From Chiua virens (taxonomy: Eukaryota; Basidiomycota; Agaricomycetes; Boletales; Boletaceae): a DNA stretch of 64,000 bases. The notes under the pieces were generated by a model, which saw only the letters and a program-made list of their open reading frames with translations, was not told the DNA's origin and did no database searches. The translations under genes were made by a program, and so were the position numbers. The DNA lies in assembly GCA_019787685.1 (NCBI GenBank), contig JAHNUO010000002.1, positions 186,001-250,000 on the forward strand. The letters run 5' to 3'. Below are positions 25,031-35,300 of the stretch, piece after piece (position 1 is the first letter of the stretch; the number at the start of each line of letters is the position of its first letter).

Positions 25031-25871
25031 TTAGCTCGTCATCATTTCATCACCTGACTCGTCCGCGTGATCCATTGGCTCGGGATCGATTTCATCCCCT
25101 GGTTGCCGCTCCCGCAACTGCTGGTAGACTTGTTCGTCCGCATGCATCATGATCCCCTCGAACAACATCGGATCCCCGACTTTTTCTAACATCTTCAAGA
25201 AAGCTGACGTCCGCTCTGTCTCTTTATTGTTTTCTTTCACGGCCACTTTGCATTCTTGGTGCGTCATCCTGGTTGATGCACTGCTCTCCTTGACCCCCAC
25301 TTGCAACTCTGCGTGGTTGCGCTGGATTTTGGAGAGAATGTTGTCCAACCAGTCTCCCTCGTTTGACTCTCTCCCGTCAGCATCGGGAGGGTTTTCGACG
25401 TTCTGGGCGTGTGGGTCGCGAAGCAGGGGATTCGGGCACTTCCACTTCTTCGGGAAGGGGTCAGTCTGGAGATCTTGGCGGGTTGGGGGAGGGCTCACCT
25501 TTGAAGAGTCCGTTTATCGGAGGGTTGAGGAGTTGGGCCCACAATTTCTCGGCAGCGTAAAAGACATACTCGGGGTCATACTTTTGACCATTCCGTTCGT
25601 ACACTGAGGATGTCATTACTAATGGAGAGCGAGAGTGAGGAGGATACAGAAGATTTTGGGAGTCGTTTGGACCTACCTTCTCAACTCGGTCGTCGAATTT
25701 ATAGACGATAGATCCGGACCTTATCCCAAAGCACTTGTATTTATGGTCAAGGTGCTTTGTCCACCACTCGTGGGTGGACAATGGCCCTTGAATTACATCA
25801 TATCCCACTCTATCGTGGCGGCAAGCCTCCGGCGACAGTAGTAAGCTCCACTGCAATGCGCCATCTTTCAT
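25031..25871 (-). CDS. hypothetical protein, lineage-specific
   Basis: This is a probable gene on the minus strand. ATG 25871 begins MKDGALQWSLLLSPEACR, followed by VGYDVIQG and FGIRSGSIVYKFDDRVEK. An intron with a normal GT donor and ...CTCCATTAG acceptor follows, then MTSSVYERNGQKYDPEYVF and AAEKLWAQLLNPPINGLFK. A Glu/Asp-rich C-terminal part containing GDWLDNILSKIQRNHAEL ends DESGDEMMTS at 25031. The connection between the two halves near 25,490 is not clean in frame. The opening 'W-S-L-L-L-x-P...Y...G' pattern is faintly like fungal DUF6914-type proteins, but I would not rely on it. The upstream edge overlaps the beginning of a duplicated segment. Confidence 0.45.
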
Positions 25872-25884
25872 ACTTTGCTGATAT

Positions 25885-27045
25885 GTCGCTTTTGTTTTCA
25901 ACAAGCTGCATACATGAAAAGTGACAATCAATGTCACATCGCACCAACACTAGAGTGAACAATAGCGAGCGCTTTAGAATTGTTTGTCAAAACAGGGTTC
26001 CACTTCTCTTCCACACCGGTTTGAGAGTTATACGGTCGAAGATCAAGGCCGGCTTGTGGGCTCATCCCTTGCAATGTGCGGGAGTGGTTGCGCCAGTCGC
26101 AGAGGACGCGATGCAAAGGTTCGTTGACATGACAAAGGCTTAGCCCTCTCACCACCATAGTACGTGCAAAGTATCAAGATAGGTCGCCTCGCTTTAGCCC
26201 ACTGCCGTTTCGATTCACCCGCCACGTCAACGCGATGGATAGGTATTGGGTCCTGAGATCCATGCACTGGAACGCTGAATTCCCACCGTGTGTTGGCGTT
26301 GTGTCACCTTTCCAACCAAGTCGAACACCATCCTCGCACGCTCACACCTCCTTTCTTTCCCCGCTTCCAAGATCCTCATTTTCCCCTCCGGGTATCCAGC
26401 TCCGTGGTCCCATCCCATCGCGTCATGATCCACGCGGAAATGGTGGGGATGACTGGCCCTCACGACGGAGTCGGTGCTTCCTTGAGAACAGATATCAATG
26501 ATGCGAATACCGTCATCGAGAGAATCACAACAGTATCTGATCACAAAACTGGGAATCTTTTTCAAGCTAGATGGCGAGACAGAGTCTCTTGCGGCAGTCT
26601 TGATGAACGACTGTGCTTCTGCCGAATGTTCGATACTAATGCCTCCGAAAGGGGGCAACCTGTCGAGGCGACTAGTTCCTTTTGCCGCTGGCGCGAATGT
26701 TGGTCACAGTCAGCGCAACCTACGTCGCAGACTGGACTCGCTTTCGTTCGATCCTTCTGGTATTCTTCGCCAACTTGGTATCTTGGCGCATCGAGTGACC
26801 TGACTTTATTCGGGCAGATTGCGTCACGGTCCCAGTGTGTGGTTCTGTGTAATACATGCATCTCTAGCTGAAATTTGGACGGCGACGAGACGACGTCAAA
26901 AGTTCAACGTTCAACACCAGAACTATGCATCCATTCACGGCGCAGCACATAAATGAGCCAGCTACAGGCCTCCGAGCCCTTGCGCTACCAACGGTCATTC
27001 TAAAACAAATAAAGCTTATGTAAAGCGTATAAAAACATTATCATG
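25885..27045. repeat. diverged direct repeat, left copy
   Basis: This segment aligns, with many substitutions and indels, to 42,078-43,437 in the same orientation. Shared landmarks in order include ACAATCAATGTCACATCGCA, CATAGTACGTGCAAAG, ACGGATAGGT-like and CTGGAACGCTG, CACCGTGTGT, CCAACACCAGAACTATGCAT and a terminal TAAAAACA...TTATC block. It lies immediately upstream of the GTPase gene. No frame is conserved between the two copies, so I regard it as noncoding or dead sequence. Confidence 0.75.
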
Positions 27046-27262
27046 ATGCTCTCCTACTACTCCGAAGGTTATAATTACGTAATTAAATGTCTACAAATAA
27101 TTAGTAATTTACGCACCGTACTAATCACGTCACCAAATTTGTGGGATGTGACTCTGGGTTGTTGTGGGTCGTTGACACACGAGCAGTTGCGCTCAACATT
27201 CAACATTCAATATTCAGTTCAATCCTGTTCCTATCCATCACGCTCCCGCTTAAATTCTTACC

Positions 27263-28474
27263 ATGCGGATCGACGATATCAGAGAGAAATTTGGACGGTT
27301 TCGAATCCTTGTCATCGGCCGGGCCAATGCTGGCAAGACGACACTTCTCCAACAAATCTGTAACTCGATGGAGAATCCAGAGATCTATGACGGAGGAGGA
27401 GGAAAGGTGTGTTTATATGAAATCTTAGGGTTTTTCTTATCAAGCTGGTGTACTGATCGTCTGTGATCAGATCGATCTGGCGCAGATCCAAGAGTCTGCG
27501 GAGGTGGGTGCCAGGTTTTTCGTCAACCCCAGCTCACACGTCCCAAGCGGGGAGAACACAACATCGAGAACGAGATGATCTTCTTAAGCAACACTGGCTT
27601 TGTATTTCACGACTCTCGTGGATTTGAAGCTGGTAGTGTGGACGAATTTATCAAGATGAAGGACTTCGTTGCCGAGCGTGCTAACACAACATTCCTCAAG
27701 AAGCGTGTCCATGCTATATGGTAAGCACTGCAGCAAATGTGATATGCTAAATTCAATCTGTTGTTGAATAGGTACTGCATCCCGATGGATCAGCACCACC
27801 GTGCCATCTTGACCGCAGAAGAACGTTTTTTTGATGAATGTGAAACAGGAAATGGTAAGCTTTTCTTGAATGTTCTTTCTTTTTTTATTCATTTCTCGGA
27901 CATAGTCCCTGTTGTGGTTGTGTTTACAAAATGTGATGCAGTCCAAGTGTTTGCTGCTGCTGCCTTAACAGCTGAGGAAAAAAGACTGCCTCGAGAGGAA
28001 AGATTAGTCAAGGTAAATGAATATGCTGAAAGCATGCTAAGGGAGAGTACAGTCTGGAAGAGGTTGCAAGAAAGAAAAAATCCACCAAAAGTATATGCTG
28101 AAGTCAAAGGTTTGCACAGACATTGTGATGGATGATGTGGGTCAGTATATCACTTTGCTTGCAGATATGCACAAGTGCAACGAAGGATGCAAAATTCTAC
28201 TGGAAAAGACTGCAACTGCTTTGAATGATGAAGCTTTAGAAATGCTTTTTGTCACCACTCAAAGTGCAAACATTATGCTTTGCATTAAATATGCTGTGGA
28301 AAGGTGTGTACACTTGATGGATTTTTCTGATGTTTTTCATGTTTTTCATGAGGTATATCTTGTAGGTTTCTGCTACCATTGATTTCCAGTAAATTCTTTT
28401 CACTGGGATCATTCAGTGCTAGAGATCAGGAGCACTTGATGAGAGGAATTGCTTCATGGTTGCCACATGTCAAG
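27263..28474 (+). CDS. GTPase-domain protein (P-loop G protein of the Agaricomycete expanded family)
   Basis: This is a GTP-binding protein of the large lineage-expanded Agaricomycete 'G domain-containing' family. It starts at ATG 27263 (MRIDDIREKFGRFRIL). G1 is VIGRANAGKTTLLQQI, G3 is FHDSRGFEAGS and G4 is VVVVFTKCDAV. A helical C-terminal part follows: KYAVER over an intron to FLLPLISSKFFSLGSF and LMRGIASWLPHVK. Six or seven short GT-AG introns join in frame. Exon 1 is 27263-27406, and the last clear exon ends at 28474 in phase 0 at a GTAGGA donor. No stop codon precedes that donor, so the gene must continue into the repeat array downstream; a possible terminal exon ends at TAA 30901-30903. 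From roughly exon 5 onward the sequence becomes markedly AT-richer. Cellular role unknown. Confidence 0.82.
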
Positions 28475-30465
28475 GTAGGAGAATTGTATATTATTTGATA
28501 TTCTACTGATCTTGTATGATGAACAGGTGAGCAATCTGATGAAATTAATAAATGTAAACAGATGCTTATCCATGATTATCTCTGTTGTAACTTTGATCAC
28601 TCATTCATAGGGAGTAAGTGGTTTGACTGTTGTTGGAGGGCTTAAAGTCACCCTGATTCATATTCATCTGTGCTGCAACTGTGTTCTCTCATTTGTAGGA
28701 AGTAAGTGGGCTCATTGTCATTGGAGATCTTAGAGTCATTCTAACCCACATCTATCTTTACTGCCACCTTGTTCTTGCATATAGGGAGTAAGTGGTCTGA
28801 CTGTTGTTGGGAGGTCTCAGAGTCTTTCTAATCCATGTCCACCTCTCCTGCCACATTGTGCTTTGATTCACAGGGAGTGAGTAGTATGATTGTTTTTGGA
28901 GGTCTTAGAGTCATCCTGATCCATATTCATCTCTGCTGCCACATTTTTCTGTCATTCATAGGGAGTAAGTGGTCTGACTGTTGCTGGAGGTCTTGGAGTC
29001 ATCCTAATTCATGTCCATCTCTGCTTCAATGTTATTCTCTTATTTCCAGCTTGTAAGTGGTTGTATTGTTGCTGGAGACCTCAGAGTCACTCTGATCCAT
29101 ATCTATCTTTGCTGCCACCTTGTTCTATAATTTATAGGGAGTGAGTGGTCTGGCTATTGCTGGTGGTCTCAAAGTCATCCTGATTTATGTCCATCTTTGC
29201 TGCCACCTTGTTCTTTCATTTACAGAGAGTAAGTGGTGTGATTGTTGTAGGAGTCTCAAGGGCTAATTCATGTTTATCTGTGCTGCAACTGTGTTCTCTC
29301 ATTTGTAGGAAGTAAGTGGTGTGATTGTTGTTGAAGGCCTCAGTGTCATCCTAATCCATATCCATCTCTGCTGCCATCTTGTTCTTTCATTCATAGGGAG
29401 TAAGTGATCTGACTGTTATTGGGGGTTTCAGAGTTATTCTAATTCATCATAATGTCTATCTCTGCTGCCATCTTGTTCTTCATTCATAGGAAGTAAGTGA
29501 TCTGACTGTTGCTGGAGGTCTCAAAGTCATTCTGATCTGTGTCCATCTCTGCTGCACCCTTGTTCTCTCACATATAGGGAGTAAGTGATCTGACTGTCAT
29601 TGGAGGTCTCAGAGTCACTCTAACCCATGTTTATTTCTCCTACTGCCTTGTTCTCTCATCTATAGGATGTTAGTGGTCTGATTATCACTGGAGGAATCAG
29701 AGTCATTCTGATCTGTGTTTGTCTTTGCTGCAACCTCATTCTCTCATTTATAGGAGGTAAGTGATCTTGTTGTTGTTGGAGGTCTTAGAGTCATCCTGAT
29801 TCATATCTATATCTGTTTCCACATTGTTCTCTTATTCATAGGATGTTAGTGGTCTAATTGTTTGAGGTCTTGAAGTCATCTGACCCATGTTTATCTCTGC
29901 TACAATCTTGTTCTCTCATTCATAGCTTGTAAGTGATCTAATTGCTGTTGGAAGCTTCAAAATTATCTTAATCCATGTCCATCTCTATTGCTACATTGTT
30001 CTCTCATTCATAGGAAGTAAGTGGTCTCACTGTTGTTGAAGGTCTCAGAGTTATCTGATTCATGTGCATTTTTGTTCCTACCTTGTTTTCTCATTCACAG
30101 TATGTAAGAAGTCTGACAGTTGTTGAAGATCTCAGAGTTGTATTGCTCATGTCCATCTCTGCTGCCACCTTGCTCTTTGATTCATAGTATGTAAGTGGTC
30201 TGACTGACTGTTGTTGAAGGTCTCAGAATCTTGCTGATCTATGCCCATCTCTACTACCTTCTTGTTCTCCCATCCATAGTTTGTAAGTAGTCTGACCATT
30301 GTTGGTGGTCTCAAAGTCATTCTGATTCATGTACACACATTTCTGTTATTACCTTGTTCTCTCATTCACAGGGTGTAAGTGGTCTGACTGTTATTTGAAG
30401 ATCTTAGAGTGATGCTTATTTGTGTCCATCTCTGCAATTTTTTCCTACAATAACTATAGTTTGTG
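28475..30465 (+). repeat. about 88-bp tandem array of intron-like units separated by exactly 3 nt
   Basis: Starting from the GTPase donor at 28475 there is a 52-nt intron-like piece, an AG|GTGAGC junction at 28527, and then regularly spaced donors. They begin at 28614, 28702, 28788, 28877, 28965, 29053, 29141, 29229, 29312, 29400, 29493, 29581, 29669, 29757, 29845, 29929, 30017, 30104, 30191, 30283, 30375 and 30463. The modal spacing is 88 bp (range 83-93). Each unit runs GTAAGT-GGTCTGACTGTTG, a CTGATCC/CTAATCC-like branch region, then CTGCCACCTTGTTCTCTC and ATTCATAG. The 3 nt between each AG and the next GT are GGA (7 times), GAA (4), GAT, CTT, TAT and TTT (2 each), AGA, GAG and GGT. No triplet is a stop codon. 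Donor variants are GTGAGT, GTTAGT and GTAAGA; the GT and AG are kept in all units. Confidence 0.9.
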
Positions 30466-30903
30466 AGTATCAATATTACAATATCCACTTGCTTGGTTCT
30501 GTTTAATTTGATTGCCTTAGGATGTAAGATTATTTTGAAGTCTCCTCTTCAATTTCAGCTAATAATATTTCTATCCCATATCAATGCTTTAGAAGGTGAA
30601 AGGAAAATATTCTACTTTTACTTCATTTTCATCTTCATTTTACAGGAGGTTTGTTATACTGTCATTTTGAGAAAAATAGTAATTATTCTGATTTCATATA
30701 GGTGTTAAACTCCATAAAGGTTTGTTTACTTATCAGATTTTATATAATATATATTTGATTTTGATATTTTTTCATCAGAGTTCAGTTCAAAAAGATGCCA
30801 CAATATACTCAACTCCCTCAAAATCAAGAGTACATACATATATTGTTTTCATATCAGAACATCTCTTAAATTCCTTTATATATTTAGCTTCCCATGGACC
30901 TTA
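30466..30903 (+). other. putative 3' exons of the GTPase gene beyond the array
   Basis: After the last 88-bp unit, three more intron-like pieces of unrelated sequence and different length (61, 69 and 50 nt) are also bounded by 3-nt spacers. The spacers are GAT at 30521-30523, AAG at 30593-30595 and GAG at 30646-30648. An AG at 30700-30701 is followed by an 18-nt open stretch (30702-30719, ending AAAG) and a GTTTGT donor. An acceptor TTTCATCAG then opens a phase-0 frame from 30779 that ends with TAA at 30901-30903. The frame is AT-rich and encodes no domain I know. If the array is spliced codon by codon, this would be the terminal exon. It is inference from splice-site grammar only. Confidence 0.35.
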
Positions 30904-32399
30904 AACCCATGGAAAAAGGCCCTCTTACTGGGAATTGGTCAGTCTCTATTGGTAATCAATTCCAAGTCCTTCAATATCCATATAGATTCTGTCATTATTA
31001 TGGAGCATTCCTTTCATCTGCACCAGCAAGGTGATCAAGAACCAGTTGCAACAGCTGCTCAATTGTACAAATCATCTGGCACACATGCCAAAGCTCAGCA
31101 AGCAGTTTCTGTGCTCACTCCTCAATACAACCCCAAAGATGAGCAAAGGATGAGCAAGGCCATCATGGATCTAATTTCAAATAGCCTGATATGTGAGTTA
31201 CATTTGGATGGTTATACATACAAGTTGATTAAAAACATTGTACATAGCCTAAGAGCATCTCTGTGTGATATCAACCCAGTATCTTTAATGATATTTCAAT
31301 GATGCACAATATTTTAGTACTGTAGAATGAAAACTTGTGTATTATTGAATTTCCAGTATACATTTGTAAGGTAGTCACCTTGTGAAACCAATGAATGTGA
31401 CATACCAGTGCCAAAAGTGACAATAGCATCACAATAATTAACAATTCATAACAAATGACTTCTTGAGTTGATGAGATTTGAACAATAGAAAATGGTTGGT
31501 CAGTCAGTCTTTTTTCATCATACATGAGTATTTCTATATTACAACTTGAAGTAAATGTACATAAATGTACAATTGTCATTTACCATTTTCTACCTGGAAA
31601 GAGAGTGTAAGCACAAGTAACAATGCTGAATACAAAGCCAAAGTCTGCACCTGCCACCTGCCAGTGTAGGAATCTTGCTGAGACAACTACATGGGTGTAC
31701 TCCTGGGTGGCAGGCTTAAACTGACCTGCAAGAGCATTATATATTAAGTAGTACCACAGTTGGACTTGGAAGAGCACAAGATGAACAATTGATGAAAAAA
31801 GTGCAAAATTTACTGTATTGTTGTTGCTTGTTTGCATAAGTTCAAGTCTAAGTGTGTGAGTTGACTACTAGTCTCTCTCCATTACTTTCTGGTCACTCCA
31901 GGGTATGAGCCTAGTCACCTTGCTTCAAGTTGCTCTCTGTGACATTGCCATTGGGTTGGTGGTAGTATGTTCTCTGGTATTCTTTGGGGCTGCAATATGA
32001 TTCAGACAAGTAGGAAATGGCAGATCATTACAAAATTTTTGGTGGACAGCAATTTGGACTTTGAGAATCAAGGTTTATCAAGCAACACTGCCTGGAAATT
32101 TTTTCACACTGTGCAGTAAGGCTGAGGTGAACTTTGAGTTTGAGCCACTGACACAGTATGTGCACAAAGTTTAAGCCATACTACACTATGGTACATTCAG
32201 ATGTTTTCTGAATGAAAGTTGTATTTGAAGTACAGGATTATCAAAAAGTCTCTTTCACAATTTAATTCCTATCCTAAATTGCGAAAAATCTATGGTGAAA
32301 GTTGACATGACAATACTAGCAGACATGTACAAATGGATGGGGCTGAATTAGAACACATCCAGACTCTCAGAGAAAGTAGTCAAAAGCTCAGGGTCCAAC
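30904..32399. other. AT-rich stretch with uncertain short frames
   Basis: This AT-rich sequence continues the composition of the array. It holds one plus-strand frame at 31000-31302 (100 codons, ATG-started). Its block VLTPQYNPKDEQRMSKAIMD followed by LISNSLI is faintly like the start of hAT-family transposases, which often have an 'AIxxLIxxSxxPF' block. Two abutting minus-strand frames rich in hydrophobic residues lie at 31271-31837. None is convincing as a gene. GC content rises again near 32,330, where the coiled-coil gene ends. Confidence 0.35.
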
Positions 32400-35300
32400 C
32401 TAATAGCCTTCCAAGAAGGATTCGAGAATTACCTTCGGTCTCACCACTATCAACGTATCCTTCTTTCCCGACTCCAGCTGCATCCGCTTCGTCAGCCCCA
32501 GATGAGTTGAGCAAACCACCTTCTGGCCATTTGCCGTTCCACAAGGAGTTTTGTCATCATCATCTGTGTCCTCTTCCATTGTATCCGCCTTAAAAACCTG
32601 AAGGGGATGGGGAGCCAAAACTGCAAAGTCACTCGACACAACCTCCCCAATCATCTTACCAAATTTCCCAGCTAAAGAGATGATACCCGATACTTTGTCT
32701 TTGAACTCGGACAAAAGCTTTGACTTGGCATCAGAAACAGAGGTGGCGCAACCAGCTACCAGAATGATGTCGGACAGGCCTTCCACCACAGCCGCAATAA
32801 GCATGTCGCTGTCACTAGTAGAATTGTGTGCAATATAGGCACGCGTAAGGGACCGCCAACGGCCAGATACCGTCTGTGTCTCTATCCAGGCAAATTCAGA
32901 ATAACATTACAGGTGTTGAAACTAGTTTCCTACCTGATATTTGGATTCGATCATATATTTCACTGATGAAATCATCATTTTCTTTCTCGAGGGTCCATGA
33001 GGATACGATCCAGCTCAAGTGATAGGAAAGATAAGCCTGGAATGCGATTTGAAGATATAGAGCCAGTTCGTCTGCCGACTCCTGTTTCAGGTAACCAGCC
33101 AAGGTTTGACCAATCGACTCGGAAACCTTTCCCTGTGCAGAGACTAGTTCTTTGGTCACTTTCGCGTGCGGCCGAAAGTCTTCGAGCATAATGTCGGCCA
33201 TGATGGTTGTGCTATGTTGGACCTCTGCGTTCAGCTTCTGCAAGACCTGGATAAGAACTGTGTCCGCATAATTGTCCGCACTGGTGACGAAGCGTTGCAC
33301 GTCGTCTAATCGAGTCTGGGCGGACTTGAGTGCTATCGAGTGTCTCTCTTGCTCATCTTTCAGCACGACGAGATGACTTTTCAGGGCCGTGATCTCCTTG
33401 TCTCTGTTGGTCAGCTCAACTGCTAGTTCTTGTGCTCGCTCCTTGTCAGCACACATCCAGCCGTCGACAATGCTAGCAAGATTGACGAGGGCGGCATTAT
33501 CTACTGCATCGGTGAGGCCTAGTTCACTGACTCTGCCTGAGTAGTGCACTCACTATCTGGGGCAGGCTCCTTCATAGTCGGGGTACTCGGCAACTTGCGC
33601 CAGACCTCCTCCAATTCTGCCCGAGTGCGCCTGAGCTTTTCCAATCTGGCAGAGTCCGTGCCCTTCCATTGTTTGAGTTGGTCTTTCAAAGCGACAACCA
33701 TGCGCTCCCTATCTTCTTCAAGAGCCAAGGTATCATGGAGTTGCTGGCGTACGGAGTCCAGCTCCGTCAACTGCACTGACAATTGCTCAATCCTTTTGTG
33801 CGCTAATGCGAGCTCCTTGGCTTTGGTGACAGTTGAGCACATTTCCTCGAACTCGAAGGTGGACCTACCTGAATCCACCGCATGGTACTGCTGGTCAAGA
33901 TGAAGCTGGTGGAGGATCTCTGCGTGCGACATCGAGTTCCTCTGTCTTCGCAGTAGCAAGTCGAGTCCACTCCTCGATATCCGTAGTAAGACGGGCGATC
34001 ACGAGATCTTTCTCGTCGCGATTGGATGATACGACCTTGAGGTCGCCGCGGAGAATGGTGAGCTCCGCCGACAGCGTCTCGCCACACTGCTGAAGCTGGG
34101 AGACTCTGTGCTGACGCTGTTCAAGTTGTTTGTGAGCAGCAGCAAGTTCGTCTGCTTTGGTAACATGCAAGTGCCTCCACTCATCTACTCGAGATGTGAG
34201 TTCGGCCGACTCCAGCTGCATGACGCTGTTGATCCTTGGCAATCCGATCGACGGACGCGGATAGGTCACGACGAAGCCCGTGGAGTTGCTGGCGGAGTGC
34301 AATGAGTTCTTCCGCTTTAAGCTCACCCACTCGTTTCCATTTCCCAATTTGAACGTGGAGCTCAGTGACAATGCGATCTTTGTTTCCACTGCGAGATATC
34401 ATGGCCTGCAGTTTCTCACGAAGAGAGCTCAGTTGCATTGATCGCGTCTCACTGTGCTTCTGGATTCTCTCGTACGCAAAGGAGAGTTTCTTGCCCTCAT
34501 CGACGTCTGAGTGCTGGAGCTGGTCGATGCTTGTTTGTGCGATGATGAGTTCCTTTCCTGTAGCAGTCGGCTTGGGAGGATACGATAGCTACTTCCTGGC
34601 GAAGGCGCTCAAAGTCCTTGCGCGCAACAATAAGTTCCTCCGCTTGAGCACCGTCTGCGAGCTTCCGACGTTCGATCTGTTCGCTACAAGTGGCCGCAGT
34701 GTGGTCCTTCCCTTCACTAAGCGACGAAATGGCCGCGATTTGCTCTTGCAGGGAGTGAAGCTGTATTGACTGTGCTTCATTGCACTGCTGAATGCTCTTG
34801 TACGTCGAGGAGAGCTCCCGGGTTTTACTGATGTTTGAACGCTCCCGCTCCTCGAGAGCGCGGTCAACTGACTCTGTCGTGTAAAGCTTCTCGTTCTCCT
34901 GTATCTGAGTCAAAGACGTGGACAGGACGTGCCGGACCTGATTGAGCTCGTTGCGCACGACAGTTAACTCCTCCCCTTTGGTAACGTCTGCAAGTTTCCA
35001 TTGTTCAATTTCAGCGGAGAGGCTGGCCACGGTGTGATCTCCTTCTTCGCCGTACGACGAAGCGGCATCATACTGCGCACGGAGAGAATCCACGGCCGCC
35101 GACAGCGTCTGATTTTTCTGGTCGAGCTCAGTAATGCGGGAAGAAGACGTGTAATTGACTTGCTGAAGCTGCGCAAATTGCTCGCGTGCATCGACGAGCT
35201 CTTGGGTTTTGGCAACATCTGATCTCCTCCACTGTTCGACTTTAGAAGTAAGGTCTGCTGACTCCATCACACGGCGCCGTTGCTCTTCGGCGATCTGATT

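Noticed and set aside
26227..26658. Minus frame of 144 codons in the left direct repeat as a gene
   Set aside because: The homologous right copy does not keep the frame, as expected for noncoding sequence. It has no domain.
28614..30465. The regular 88-bp array as a CRISPR array
   Set aside because: The units are similar along their whole length, with no short constant repeat alternating with unique spacers, and the genome is eukaryotic. The splice-site grammar explains the periodicity better.
27850..32330. AT island as inserted mitochondrial or bacterial DNA
   Set aside because: No mitochondrial, tRNA, rRNA or bacterial genes are visible. GTPase exons with spliceosomal introns continue into it.
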